The notes under the pieces are model-generated. The model saw only the letters and a program-made list of their open reading frames with translations. It was not told the origin of the DNA and did not search any database. Position numbers and translations under genes: made by a program. DNA of 64,000 nucleotides from Emticicia agri (GTDB taxonomy: Bacteria > Bacteroidota > Bacteroidia > Cytophagales > Spirosomataceae), in contig NZ_SEWF01000018.1 of assembly GCF_004168285.1 (NCBI RefSeq), forward strand, positions 1 to 64,000, written 5' to 3'. Positions 45,411 through 55,722 of this stretch are shown here, piece after piece (the stretch's first letter is position 1; each line of letters opens with the position of its first letter).

Positions 45411-46421
45411 TTACCAGTTTTTCAATCCTAAAAGTTTTTCGCCTAATTCGTTTAACTCTGCTGTCTCATATTTTGTTTGTTCCCATTTACGTGGGTCGCC
45501 CGGAAACGCATAACCCTCCGGCGCAATACGGTCTTTCCATGAGTTGATACGCCACTGACGCAACTCTTCGTTGTCTTCCTCGGCAGGCATCATAGAAATA
45601 TACTGGGCAATCCGTACTTTATCTTCCGACCGATTGGGTCTGATACCATGCGGCTGACTGCTATTAAAAATCATTAAATCTCCTGCCTCTAATTTTACTT
45701 TTACAAATTTATCTTCAAATCCGGTTGTATCGGGTTTAAAGCGGTTTCTGTCTTCGGGCTGGGTCAACTTCCAGGTATCATAAGTACGGAATAACTCAGG
45801 GATACACTGAAACCCACCCATATTTTCGTCAGTCTGGTCGGCTAAGGCCAATACCCCTTGTACATTCTGTGGTTTGGTTTCAGGGTCATAATCCCAGTGA
45901 ATGAAACCTTTAAACTGGTCTTGTGGCCGTAGCGGAAAATTGAGATTGGCTCTGTCAATGGTTACCCAGAGTTTTTCTGTACCCCATATATCCACAAAAG
46001 CATCATATACCCTTTGCATTTGTCGGTTATTCCATAAGTGCTGATTGTTATACACTTCTACCATACCACTTCCGGTCAGTTCTTTCATCTGCATTTCGGC
46101 ACGTGGAGCGGTGTACCAGGTTTCCTTGTTTTCAGGGTCTTTTTCTTCAAATTCCCAGATAAATCTGGCGGTTTCTAAGGCTTGTTCTCTCGGTACTGCA
46201 TTTTTAATAATAATATAGCCATTATGAATCCAGAAATTCCAGTCTTCTTCACTCAAAACCCTCAATGGCTTTCCGTTAGAACGGTCATTTAATTTGATTG
46301 AACTACTGGTGGCAGTAGAGGGATTACCCGGAATATCTTTATGTGCATCGTTTTGTTTCGGAGCAGTTACTGCCATTGTCGGAGCCATCGTAGGCATCAT
46401 GGTCTGTTGTTTAAGTTCCAT
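45411..46421 (-). CDS. Phytanoyl-CoA dioxygenase (PhyH) family protein
   Basis: The 336-residue Fe(II)/2-oxoglutarate-dependent dioxygenase has iron ligands HWD in KGFIHWDYDPE and the distal His in SSQPHGIRPNR, whose Arg would bind 2-oxoglutarate. The N-terminal ~45 residues are low complexity (MMPTMAPTMAVT) and probably disordered. A TAAGTTTG box (complement of 46454-46461) lies 33 nt upstream, though no well-spaced -33 box is seen. It precedes the aldo/keto reductase by 2 nt and is divergent from an AraC regulator that could control both. Confidence 0.85.
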   Translation of the reverse strand: MELKQQTMMPTMAPTMAVTAPKQNDAHKDIPGNPSTATSSSIKLNDRSNGKPLRVLSEEDWNFWIHNGYIIIKNAVPREQALETARFIWEFEEKDPENKETWYTAPRAEMQMKELTGSGMVEVYNNQHLWNNRQMQRVYDAFVDIWGTEKLWVTIDRANLNFPLRPQDQFKGFIHWDYDPETKPQNVQGVLALADQTDENMGGFQCIPELFRTYDTWKLTQPEDRNRFKPDTTGFEDKFVKVKLEAGDLMIFNSSQPHGIRPNRSEDKVRIAQYISMMPAEEDNEELRQWRINSWKDRIAPEGYAFPGDPRKWEQTKYETAELNELGEKLLGLKNW

Positions 46422-46612
46422 ATTTTATTATATTTTGAATTAAAATAATGATACAAACTTACAGCGTTTTACCTGCGATTTTCTACTCCAATAATTACCA
46501 TTTTTTGAACAATATTGACATTTAATTCATATATTTATCAGCGTATTGAAAATAACAGACAAAATTACATGCGAATGAGCACGATGCTGGTTAGAAGTCA
46601 GTTACGAAAAAT

Positions 46613-47464
46613 ATGAAATTGCATTTCGAAGAATTTACGCCTGACTCAGACAGTTCGTTCAGGCTAATTATCAACCCAAGGCTGAATGATGTTTTTTACT
46701 GGCATTTTCATCCTGAATTTGAATTGGTGTATATCGAGGGAGCTAATGGCACCCGTCATGTAGGCGAACATATTTCCAGATTTGAAGGAAGCGATTTAGT
46801 TTTTATCGGGTCTTATATCCCTCATCTTAATTTTGATTATGGTGTAAAAACCGAATGTGAAAAAGTAGTTGTACAAATCAGGCAAGACTTTTTAGGAAAT
46901 GCTTTTGCTAACATTCCTGAATTATCTGCCGTTTATCAGCTTTTTGAACAAGCCAAACATGGCATTGCCTTTGGCAGTAACACCAAATTACTGCTCAAAA
47001 AAAGGCTCAAAAATCTAAAAAATCTGGGGCATTTCGAACAGTTTTTAGAAATCCTGAGCATTTTTCAGGTACTTGCCCAAAGTAATGAAATGATTTTACT
47101 CCATCCCAAACCTGTAGAAAACCAGCATAATAAAAAAGAGCAGGAACGTCTGAAACGCATCTACCATTTCATTGATTTGCGGTATAAGGAAAAGATTGAA
47201 ATTGAGGAGGTAGCAGCCCTGACAAATCTAAATAAATCGGCCTTTTGTCGATATTTTAAAAAAATAACCAGACTCACCTTTGTTGAATTTCTCAACTATT
47301 ACCGCATCAACCAGGCACAGAAACTTTTGCTTTTAGATAAGAACGTAACTGAAGCCTGTTTTGGGTGCGGTTTTGAAAGTCTCTCCTATTTTAACCGCAC
47401 ATTCAGGAAAGTAACAGGCGAAAATCCTTTGAGTTTTAAGAAGAAGTTTTTGAGCGAAAAATAA
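46613..47464 (+). CDS. AraC family transcriptional regulator
   Basis: The 283-residue regulator has a cupin sensor domain (FYWHFHPEFELVYIEGANG, ~28-46) and a C-terminal AraC domain (~185-283: VAALTNLNKSAFCRYFKKI, then FGCGFESLSYFNRTFRKVTG). It is divergent from the PhyH/aldo-keto reductase operon across 191 bp, suggesting it regulates that pair. Confidence 0.9.
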   Translation: MKLHFEEFTPDSDSSFRLIINPRLNDVFYWHFHPEFELVYIEGANGTRHVGEHISRFEGSDLVFIGSYIPHLNFDYGVKTECEKVVVQIRQDFLGNAFANIPELSAVYQLFEQAKHGIAFGSNTKLLLKKRLKNLKNLGHFEQFLEILSIFQVLAQSNEMILLHPKPVENQHNKKEQERLKRIYHFIDLRYKEKIEIEEVAALTNLNKSAFCRYFKKITRLTFVEFLNYYRINQAQKLLLLDKNVTEACFGCGFESLSYFNRTFRKVTGENPLSFKKKFLSEK

Positions 47465-47530
47465 TAGTTGGTCAAAACTTCACTCAATTAATACGTTTAT
47501 ATATTTTTGCATAATTGACTAAAAAACTAA

Positions 47531-50500
47531 ATGAAAAAACCTATCCTATTAATTATTTTAATAATTGCTGTTGTTGTATATCCTGCCTTTTCTCAACGAA
47601 TCTTTAAAGATGTTGCTCAGGGAACTGATAATGCAAGAGTTTTTAGTTCTGGCTCGTTTATATCTGGCGATACCCTATTTTTTGTTGCTTCAAACATCAA
47701 TACATGGGGATATAATTTTAAATACTACCAAACGAACGGAACTCCTGCAGCTACCAAAAAATTACGCTATAAGCCGGAAATTGAACATCATAATTTTGGA
47801 CAAGGTAGCCTTTTTTATAAATTTAATAACACAATTTATGGGCTTAATCATGGTATTCTCTTTAAGATAAAGGGTGATTCACTTCAGCACATTAAAGGTA
47901 TAGGTACGAATTTTCTGATGAATTTCTTTGAACTGAATAATGAACTGCATTTTCTGATCTGTAATTGGTCAGAAAATAAATTTCAATTCTGGAAAATCAG
48001 TATTTTAAACGAAGAGCCGATATTATACCATTATATTGATGTGCCAGATTCTTTTTCAACCCAAGATGGATTTTATTTGAATAATAAATATTATCACGGC
48101 TTAGCGACACCTTCTGGAAATTATTTGATATCTACTGATGGAACAGCCAGCGGAACATATCTGATTCAAAATAAGAATTTTGGGTTATATAATTATCAGA
48201 AAATAGGCAATAAAATATACTATCCCCGTGAAAATACTGGTCCAAATTGGTATAGGCTTAAACTCTGGCGAACACAGGCAGATAGCGCCAGTACCATAAA
48301 AGTATTGAAAGCTATTGATGCTGACACAAACTATTCGGTATACAATTTATTTAAGTTTAATAATGACTTGTATTTCACATCAAGTTGTAATAATCAATAT
48401 CGAATAAGTAAGTTGGATACAACTACTCTGGACGTTTCTCATATTTCAAACTCTCTTAATGGTGTAAACGAGACTATTGTAAAAAACAACAAAATACATT
48501 ATTATACCTGGCAATATAATACATTGAACTTTTATGAAAACAGTGGAAGTATTGCATCTGAAAATCTTTTATTTACTATACCCGATCAGGGGTCTTCTCA
48601 AATAAAATTTTTTATCGGAAATACTAACTATTATGTAAGTCAACAGGTTCAATCTGCTAACGGTTTTGAAGATGAGGTTACTTATTGGGTATATGATGGT
48701 TTAATACTGAAAAAAATAAACGACTTGAAACCTGCTTTAGCTACAGGGCTCTTTATGAATGCTGTGGGAGTGGTTGGTAATATTTTTTATTTCAGTGCTT
48801 CTGATGGGCAGCATGGGTACGAGCTCTGGCGGACTGACGGAACTGCGGCAGGCACTCACATACTAAAAGATATCAATGAAAACCCGGCTTCATCTTTGGC
48901 CAAACCTTTGTTTAGTGTCGGGAATTATCTGTATTTTATGGCTGATGACATTTCTCATGGCAATGAACTATGGCGAACTGATGGCACAAATACAAGTCTT
49001 TATGCTGATTTGAATAGTTCAATTCAAAATAATTCACATGTAGCAAGCTCAGATTTTAGATGCAGTGTAATATATGGTAGTTCATATATTGCCGATCTTA
49101 ATTTTAAATTCTATCAGTTTACACCAGACGGTAATATGAAAAGCCTTGATTTTCTACCCATTTATTATTTATCAATACCGCATGAATACAAGAATCTACT
49201 CTATTTTATGGGGAATGATGGGAATCTTTGGAGTACCGATTGTACCATTGCAGGCACAAAGAAAGCAGTTCATTTAGATTCAACCGGGTATGGAACAGGA
49301 TTCTCAGGTATAAGTGATTTAATAAAAGTTGATAGCTTATTGTATTTCACTTCTAATAATGGATCAATACTCTGGCGAACAAACGGCAAAAAAAACGGCA
49401 CAGTAAAACTGTTTAGTTTTGCCACAGGCCTTACGGGTAGTGTTTATCCGAATTATTTAATTCCTTACGCAAGTGATAGAATATTTTATTTCCAACGATT
49501 ATCCGATTATAGTACTTCAAACTATGAACTTTGGGCGAGTGATGGTACAATAGCTGGAACACGTAAATTACCTGCTGACAACCTCTTTAGGGTAATGGGT
49601 ACCCTTAATAATAGAATATATTTTATTGCTAACTCATCATTTGACCTTTGGCAAAGTGACGGAACATTAGCAGGGACACAGCAGTTTGACGAGCGTTTTT
49701 TTTCAGGTGCTATGCGATTAAGAGATAAACTCTATTTATTGAGACCAGAAGGCTATAATCTTGAATATTTCGAAATAGATAAAAATAATACCATTCAATA
49801 TTTAAACATGGTAGAGGCACCAACAAATCTGCACAATACTTCTTTTTCAGATTTCTATAAATTAGATGAGCGATTTATACTAAATATCATAAAGGATACG
49901 GATACCAGAGAGGATCATTTTTATATAACAGATGGTAACAAAGAAAATATAAAGAAAGCCTTTGTTCTGAAAAAATCCAATCCGATTGTAGGTGATTATG
50001 AGTTTATTCTTCACAAAAATAAATTTTACTTTTCTGCCACAGACACCCTGAAAGGCCAGGAACTCTGGATATGGGATTTTGAATGCCCTGACGGTTATAC
50101 CATCAGAGATGCCATTACAAAAGATTCCACCATTATTTATGGTAAAAATATCTGGGGGCAGAGTAGCATCAGTAACAATAAAACGGTTACCTACGATGCT
50201 AAAAATGGTATTACTCTCCAACCGGGTTTTGAGGCGCCCAAAGGTGCGGTGTTTAAAACAAAACTCGTTGGTTGTGCTAATAATACATCTAATACTATTG
50301 AAGACAATAACCTAAATACAAACGAGCCTTTAGTAAAAATCAATACTGCTACCACTTATCCTCAATTAATGGATTTCCTTTATTATTTCCCGAATAAAGC
50401 ATTGAAAGAGATTTATGAAAGAGCCCAGCAAAACAAATCATTGCCCATAAGTTGGGAGATTGTAACCGAAAAAGATATTTATCGATTGGATTTAAAAATC

Positions 50501-50542
50501 GGCTTTAATACCATTAAAGGATTTTTACCTAAAATGAAATAA
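47531..50542 (+). CDS. Secreted ELWxxDGT-repeat protein with 3-coathanger stack domain (copy 1)
   Basis: This 1003-residue exported protein has a signal peptide to ~residue 21. Most of the chain is beta-propeller-like repeats carrying ELWRTDGTAAGT, NELWRTDGTNTS, NLWSTDCTIAGT, ELWASDGTIAGT and LWQSDGTLAGT. Residues ~845-910 form a 3-coathanger stack-like domain (VTYDAKNGITLQPGFEAP). The C-terminal ~75 residues lack a normal type IX sorting signal. Probably surface-exposed or secreted; role unknown. A TATTTTTG box lies at 47502-47509. The next gene is a full-length paralog, and 476 bp at the 3' ends are identical. Confidence 0.88.
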   Translation: MKKPILLIILIIAVVVYPAFSQRIFKDVAQGTDNARVFSSGSFISGDTLFFVASNINTWGYNFKYYQTNGTPAATKKLRYKPEIEHHNFGQGSLFYKFNNTIYGLNHGILFKIKGDSLQHIKGIGTNFLMNFFELNNELHFLICNWSENKFQFWKISILNEEPILYHYIDVPDSFSTQDGFYLNNKYYHGLATPSGNYLISTDGTASGTYLIQNKNFGLYNYQKIGNKIYYPRENTGPNWYRLKLWRTQADSASTIKVLKAIDADTNYSVYNLFKFNNDLYFTSSCNNQYRISKLDTTTLDVSHISNSLNGVNETIVKNNKIHYYTWQYNTLNFYENSGSIASENLLFTIPDQGSSQIKFFIGNTNYYVSQQVQSANGFEDEVTYWVYDGLILKKINDLKPALATGLFMNAVGVVGNIFYFSASDGQHGYELWRTDGTAAGTHILKDINENPASSLAKPLFSVGNYLYFMADDISHGNELWRTDGTNTSLYADLNSSIQNNSHVASSDFRCSVIYGSSYIADLNFKFYQFTPDGNMKSLDFLPIYYLSIPHEYKNLLYFMGNDGNLWSTDCTIAGTKKAVHLDSTGYGTGFSGISDLIKVDSLLYFTSNNGSILWRTNGKKNGTVKLFSFATGLTGSVYPNYLIPYASDRIFYFQRLSDYSTSNYELWASDGTIAGTRKLPADNLFRVMGTLNNRIYFIANSSFDLWQSDGTLAGTQQFDERFFSGAMRLRDKLYLLRPEGYNLEYFEIDKNNTIQYLNMVEAPTNLHNTSFSDFYKLDERFILNIIKDTDTREDHFYITDGNKENIKKAFVLKKSNPIVGDYEFILHKNKFYFSATDTLKGQELWIWDFECPDGYTIRDAITKDSTIIYGKNIWGQSSISNNKTVTYDAKNGITLQPGFEAPKGAVFKTKLVGCANNTSNTIEDNNLNTNEPLVKINTATTYPQLMDFLYYFPNKALKEIYERAQQNKSLPISWEIVTEKDIYRLDLKIGFNTIKGFLPKMK
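50027..50502 (+). repeat. 476-bp direct repeat, unit 1
   Basis: By direct comparison, identical at every base to 53082-53557. It encodes the 3-coathanger stack domain and most of the C-terminal tail, in the same frame in both genes. Confidence 0.95.
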
Positions 50543-50582
50543 ACCTGATCAAACAACCTGATTTAACTGACTAAAAACCTGA

Positions 50583-53500
50583 ATGAAAAAAACTATCCTA
50601 TTATTTGCTCTCATAATTGGCAGCTTATATCCTGCCTTTTCTCAACGGGTTCTTAAAGACATAGCACAAGGAACTGATAATGCTTATGTTTTTCAAGGAG
50701 GTTCGTTTTCCTCGGGAGATACACTTTTTTTCAGAGCCAACGATACTAAAGATGGTAATTATGCATATTACATTACTAATGGGCAATCTGGCTCTATAAA
50801 AAAAATATCTACCAACGAATTTAACCACAGAAATTTTTCAAATCCACCTACATCTTACAAGTTCAAAAACTCCAATTATCTATATCTTCAAGGTAATTTA
50901 TACCAGATTAAAAATGACTCGACCTATTTGGTAAAATACGTTTATTATGGTTACGAGTTTAATTTTTTAGGTTTTTTTCAACTAAATAACCAGCTATACT
51001 TTTTAATTCATGATAGAAACGGTAATGCCCTTGACTACTGGAAAACTGATGGCACAGAAGCAGGTACCAGTTTGCAGAAGAAGATAATTATGCCTGACAG
51101 AATTCAATATCCCGGGCAAGGATTTTATCTAAATAATAAATATTATCATTCATTCTACGATGGGTCTATAAACTTTTTTGTTACTGATGGTACTATAAGC
51201 GGCACCACCACATTCAAAAATAATAGAGTTAGCATGTATGGATACGAAGTAGTCAATAATGATATGTATTTTCAACGTTCTGATGCAGGAGATTACAGAA
51301 TTAAGCTCTGGAAATCTAAAGGTGACAGTCTAAGTACACAAAAAGTCGTTTCTGAAATTGATGGCGACACAAATTATTCTGTGCATATTCCGTTTAAATT
51401 TGCTAATGAACTGTATTTTATTTCCTTTAGTAATGGGCAAATAAGAATCAGTAAATTTAATTCCACTACCTCTGAAGTTAATCATGTTACGAACACTTTA
51501 ATTAATTTACAGAATTATATCTTAATCAATGCTCAGAAATTTTATTACGCTGATATAAGCCCGGATTATAATTCTATTAATTTTTATGAAAATAATGGAA
51601 GTCTTGAATCAAACACTTTTCGCTTTTCTATTCCTCAGAATTATAATGATTTGTTTAATTATTACAGTAGTGGCAATAAGCTTTATATCTGTCAGCAAAA
51701 AAGAATTGCAGTTAACAATGTGAATGAATTTGCAGGAGATGCTATTTATTGGGTATTTGACGGAAACACTGTAAAGAAAATTTCTGATTTAGCACCAGGC
51801 CTTGCATTTGGAAGTTACAATAATGCTGTAGGGGTAGTAAATGATATTTTTTACTTTAGTGCATCTGACGGGCAACATGGCTATGAATTATGGCGTACTG
51901 ATGGAACTGCTGCCGGTACTTTTATGGTGAAAGATATAAATACACAAATAGCCTCATCTAATCCGAGATTGATGTTTGGCCTTGGAGATTATGTGTATTT
52001 CACGGCAGACGATATCTCACATGGAAACGAAGTATGGAGAACCAATGGCTCTACTACTTCATTGTATGCAGAGTTTGATGGAAGTAATACTAATAGCCAC
52101 GTTTTAGATACCGAATTTCATAACAAAGCAAAATTTAAAAACAATTATATCGCTAACCTGAGTAATAAATTCGTTGAATTTACTCCTACTGGAACACTTA
52201 AATTATTAAGTGCATTACCTATCCGTTCCTCCTCGACACAGGTGGAGTTCAACGACTCTTTGTATTTCTGCGGTTCTGACGGAAATCTCTGGAAATCTGA
52301 TGCCACATTTTTAAATCCTAAATTAGCCGTTTATTTAGATTCATTGAATAACGGGACAGGTAATTATGGTGTTTTTGGGATAACAAAGGTAGATACCATG
52401 TTATTCTTTATCTCCAATGACTTTTCAACCTTATGGAAAACAAATGGCAAAAAATCAGGAACAGTAAAACTATTCCAAGCACAACCTGACCAATTACCCG
52501 GTACAAGTCTTAACAGTGGAATTAAGATATGGCCCATGCAGAAAAAAATACTTTTTGAAAAGTATAATTATGGCGAACCAGGTAACGCATATGAACTATG
52601 GGTAAGCGATGGAACCACAAATGGTACAAAAAAATTATTAACTCCACTCGGGTATAATTCATTGGGCGTTTATAATGATAAATTATACTTTATAAATAAT
52701 GGAACTTTGTGGTGTAGTAATGGAACCAGCGCCGGTACACAACACATTGACAACCGTAATTTTGCCGCCGGAAAACAATTGAAAGACAAGTTTTATCTGA
52801 CCATAAATACTGGGAGCGGAATTGACTATTATGAGCTTGATAAAAATAATCAGATAAAACATTTAATTACTATTGATAATGTGGTGAATGATTTCCCCTA
52901 TGGTACGGGTAAATTCTTTAATATTGACGACAGGTATTTATTAACTCATGTTTCAACCCCCACTCACCTGCATTTTTATATTACGGACGGTAACAAAGAA
53001 AACTTTAAGAAAGTATTAGTTCTTAAAAGTACCACTGTAAGTGAAGATGAAGACAAATTTTTATATCACAATAAGAAAATATACTTTTCTGCCACAGACA
53101 CCCTGAAAGGCCAGGAACTCTGGATATGGGATTTTGAATGCCCTGACGGTTATACCATCAGAGATGCCATTACAAAAGATTCCACCATTATTTATGGTAA
53201 AAATATCTGGGGGCAGAGTAGCATCAGTAACAATAAAACGGTTACCTACGATGCTAAAAATGGTATTACTCTCCAACCGGGTTTTGAGGCGCCCAAAGGT
53301 GCGGTGTTTAAAACAAAACTCGTTGGTTGTGCTAATAATACATCTAATACTATTGAAGACAATAACCTAAATACAAACGAGCCTTTAGTAAAAATCAATA
53401 CTGCTACCACTTATCCTCAATTAATGGATTTCCTTTATTATTTCCCGAATAAAGCATTGAAAGAGATTTATGAAAGAGCCCAGCAAAACAAATCATTGCC

Positions 53501-53597
53501 CATAAGTTGGGAGATTGTAACCGAAAAAGATATTTATCGATTGGATTTAAAAATCGGAACAAGTGTTTTGAAGGGCTGGCTACCTAAAAAAAATTAG
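50583..53597 (+). CDS. Secreted ELWxxDGT-repeat protein with 3-coathanger stack domain (copy 2)
   Basis: This 1004-residue paralog of the preceding gene starts 40 nt after its stop. It has the same layout: signal peptide (to ~residue 20, YPAFSQ), repeated ELWRTDGTAAGT, EVWRTNGSTTS, ELWVSDGTTNGT and LWCSNGTSAGT motifs, and the C-terminal 3-coathanger stack domain. Outside the 476-bp identical block the two proteins are clearly diverged, though collinear. Only the last ~12 residues (GTSVLKGWLPKKN versus GFNTIKGFLPKMK) differ after the block. Confidence 0.88.
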   Translation: MKKTILLFALIIGSLYPAFSQRVLKDIAQGTDNAYVFQGGSFSSGDTLFFRANDTKDGNYAYYITNGQSGSIKKISTNEFNHRNFSNPPTSYKFKNSNYLYLQGNLYQIKNDSTYLVKYVYYGYEFNFLGFFQLNNQLYFLIHDRNGNALDYWKTDGTEAGTSLQKKIIMPDRIQYPGQGFYLNNKYYHSFYDGSINFFVTDGTISGTTTFKNNRVSMYGYEVVNNDMYFQRSDAGDYRIKLWKSKGDSLSTQKVVSEIDGDTNYSVHIPFKFANELYFISFSNGQIRISKFNSTTSEVNHVTNTLINLQNYILINAQKFYYADISPDYNSINFYENNGSLESNTFRFSIPQNYNDLFNYYSSGNKLYICQQKRIAVNNVNEFAGDAIYWVFDGNTVKKISDLAPGLAFGSYNNAVGVVNDIFYFSASDGQHGYELWRTDGTAAGTFMVKDINTQIASSNPRLMFGLGDYVYFTADDISHGNEVWRTNGSTTSLYAEFDGSNTNSHVLDTEFHNKAKFKNNYIANLSNKFVEFTPTGTLKLLSALPIRSSSTQVEFNDSLYFCGSDGNLWKSDATFLNPKLAVYLDSLNNGTGNYGVFGITKVDTMLFFISNDFSTLWKTNGKKSGTVKLFQAQPDQLPGTSLNSGIKIWPMQKKILFEKYNYGEPGNAYELWVSDGTTNGTKKLLTPLGYNSLGVYNDKLYFINNGTLWCSNGTSAGTQHIDNRNFAAGKQLKDKFYLTINTGSGIDYYELDKNNQIKHLITIDNVVNDFPYGTGKFFNIDDRYLLTHVSTPTHLHFYITDGNKENFKKVLVLKSTTVSEDEDKFLYHNKKIYFSATDTLKGQELWIWDFECPDGYTIRDAITKDSTIIYGKNIWGQSSISNNKTVTYDAKNGITLQPGFEAPKGAVFKTKLVGCANNTSNTIEDNNLNTNEPLVKINTATTYPQLMDFLYYFPNKALKEIYERAQQNKSLPISWEIVTEKDIYRLDLKIGTSVLKGWLPKKN
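53082..53557 (+). repeat. 476-bp direct repeat, unit 2
   Basis: Second copy, 3055 bp from the first. Both edges lie inside coding sequence, and sequence similarity drops sharply on each side. Confidence 0.95.
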
Positions 53598-53604
53598 CAC
53601 TATC

Positions 53605-53666
53605 GATGTTTAGTGAGTTTAAAAGATTGTATTTTTATTGCTTTACTTGACAACTCACTAAACATC
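53605..53666. repeat. Inverted repeat, 15-nt arms, before the S9 peptidase gene
   Basis: GATGTTTAGTGAGTT (53605-53619) and its exact reverse complement (53652-53666) flank a 32-nt spacer. It lies between the ELWxxDGT gene and the peptidase start, and could end the upstream transcript, though no T run follows. Confidence 0.65.
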
Positions 53667-53676
53667 ACCTTATTTC

Positions 53677-55662
53677 ATGAAAAAACTCGTGCCTGTGCTG
53701 GCCGTCTTTATGTTTTCTTTCACGCTTGGTTATGCGCAATCAACATCTACTAAAAGAAATTTAAAGCCCTCTGACGTTTACCGCTTACAGAATATAAGCG
53801 ACCCACAGATTTCGCCTGATGGCAATTGGGTGTCTTATACACTTTCTTCTGTTGACTCTATAAAAAATAAGCGGAATGCCGATATCTGGATGGTATCGTG
53901 GGATGGGAAAGAATCTATCCAGTTAACCTATAGCCCCGATGGTGAATCTCAGGGACGATGGAGTCCTGATGGAAAATATTTTTCGTTTGTATCGGCAAGA
54001 AACGGACTAACAAGCAGCCAGATATGGCTGATGGACAGAAGAGGCGGAGAAGCTAAACAATTAACAGACTTGAAAAAAGGCGATCTAACAGACTATGCCT
54101 GGTCGCCGGACGGCAAAAAGATTGCGCTGGTTATCAAAAGTCCTGCCGATACCTCTAAAAACAAAACACCTAAACCGATTGTATTGGATAGATTTCAGTT
54201 TAAACAGGATGTGGAGGGATATCTGACTAAGAAACCTGTGCATTTATATCTGTATGACATTGCTACCAAAAAAATTGATACACTAACCAAAGGTAATTTT
54301 GATGAGACGAATCCGAAATGGTCGCCGGATGGTGGTCAGATTGCCTTCATCAGTAACCGTACTGAAGACCCTGATAGAAATGAAAACTCGGATATATGGG
54401 TAATTGATGCCAAACCGAATGCCAAAATGAAACAACTCACCACCTGGACAGGTAGAGATGGTTCTATGGAATGGAGCCCTGACGGGAAGCGAATTACGTA
54501 CTTAAGAAGTACCTCTTCTGAAAACTATATCATGTACGACCAGTCTATTCTATGTACTATTTCAAAAGATGGTGGTGAACCTACCTTATTGAGTAAAGCA
54601 TTGGACAGACCAGTAACAGCCCCCAGATGGTCGAAAGACGGAAACAGTATTTACGCACTTGTAGCCGATGACCGGATAAGATACATTGCCCAGTTTACTA
54701 TTGCTGATGGTAAAATGAACAAAATTCTGAGTGGAAATAAATCATTTAATACGTTAGAAAGGCATCCATCAGGTAATTTTCTGACTACCATGAGTGACCC
54801 ACAGACACCCTTGGAGATTTATGCCTTAGAGAACAATGTACCCCGAAGATTAACGAAGCACCACGAAGATTTTGTTTCAAAATTATCGTTGGCTACCGTA
54901 GAGGGGTTTACCTCTAAAAGCAAAGACGGCACCAGTGTTTCAAACATACTCTACCGACCTGCCAATGCCAGCAAAACAGAGAAATTGCCTACTATTTTTA
55001 TGATACATGGAGGTCCGGTAGCTCAGGATGAATTTAGTTTCGACCTTACCCGTCAGATGTTGTCAGGTGCAGGATATAATGTAGTAGCTGTCAACTACAG
55101 AGGTTCAACCGGACGTGGATTGGATTTCTGCAAAGCTATATGGGCTGACTGGGGAAATAAAGAGGTGATTGACATTTTAGGTGCAGCAGATTATGTGGTA
55201 CAGAATGGCATAGCCGATGCCGATAAACTTGGCATTGGTGGTTGGAGTTATGGCGGTATCCTGACAGACTATACCATTGCAACTGATACCCGCTTTAAAG
55301 CGGCTTCAAGTGGTGCAGGTGTAGCCATGATTTCTTCACTCTATGGTGTTGACCAGTATATTCTGCAATATGAAAACGAATTAGGCTCACCCTGGAAAAA
55401 TTTTGATAAATATGTGTCGCTCTCCTATCCATTCTTAAAGGCAGACCGCATTAAAACGCCGACCCAGTTTATGGTAGGCGAAAGTGATTTTAATGTACCG
55501 TCAGTTGGGAGCGAACAGATGTATCAGGCTTTCAGGTCTTTGGGTATTCCAACTGAACTGATTATCTATCCCGGACAGTTTCATGGAATTACAAATCCGA
55601 GTTTCCAGAAAGACCGTTTCGAGCGATATATAAGTTGGTTTAATAAGTATCTGAAAAAATAG
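53677..55662 (+). CDS. Prolyl oligopeptidase family serine peptidase (S9)
   Basis: The 661-residue protein has a signal peptide (to ~residue 21). The N-terminal beta-propeller (~30-400) has repeated SPDGK/W motifs (QISPDGNWVSYTLSS, AWSPDGKKIA, EWSPDGKRITYL). The C-terminal alpha/beta-hydrolase domain has the catalytic triad: Ser in GGWSYGG, Asp in GESDFNVP and His in QFHGI. It cleaves peptides in the periplasm or outside the cell. Length is typical of dipeptidyl/acylaminoacyl-peptidase-like S9 enzymes. Confidence 0.92.
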   Translation: MKKLVPVLAVFMFSFTLGYAQSTSTKRNLKPSDVYRLQNISDPQISPDGNWVSYTLSSVDSIKNKRNADIWMVSWDGKESIQLTYSPDGESQGRWSPDGKYFSFVSARNGLTSSQIWLMDRRGGEAKQLTDLKKGDLTDYAWSPDGKKIALVIKSPADTSKNKTPKPIVLDRFQFKQDVEGYLTKKPVHLYLYDIATKKIDTLTKGNFDETNPKWSPDGGQIAFISNRTEDPDRNENSDIWVIDAKPNAKMKQLTTWTGRDGSMEWSPDGKRITYLRSTSSENYIMYDQSILCTISKDGGEPTLLSKALDRPVTAPRWSKDGNSIYALVADDRIRYIAQFTIADGKMNKILSGNKSFNTLERHPSGNFLTTMSDPQTPLEIYALENNVPRRLTKHHEDFVSKLSLATVEGFTSKSKDGTSVSNILYRPANASKTEKLPTIFMIHGGPVAQDEFSFDLTRQMLSGAGYNVVAVNYRGSTGRGLDFCKAIWADWGNKEVIDILGAADYVVQNGIADADKLGIGGWSYGGILTDYTIATDTRFKAASSGAGVAMISSLYGVDQYILQYENELGSPWKNFDKYVSLSYPFLKADRIKTPTQFMVGESDFNVPSVGSEQMYQAFRSLGIPTELIIYPGQFHGITNPSFQKDRFERYISWFNKYLKK

Positions 55663-55679
55663 GTTTTACCAATCAGTAT

Positions 55680-55722
55680 AAACTAAAGGATTTGGGTTGA
55701 ATCTCGAAGCCTTTAGTTTTTA
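55680..55722. terminator. Bidirectional terminator between S9 and SRPBCC genes
   Basis: AAACTAAAGG (55680-55689) pairs with CCTTTAGTTT (55710-55719), followed by T on the plus strand. The right arm overlaps the end of the convergent SRPBCC gene. Confidence 0.65.

Noticed and set aside
50079-50315. 78-residue frame duplicated at 53134-53370
   Set aside because: Its exact duplication only reflects the 476-bp repeat; it is out of frame with the real genes.
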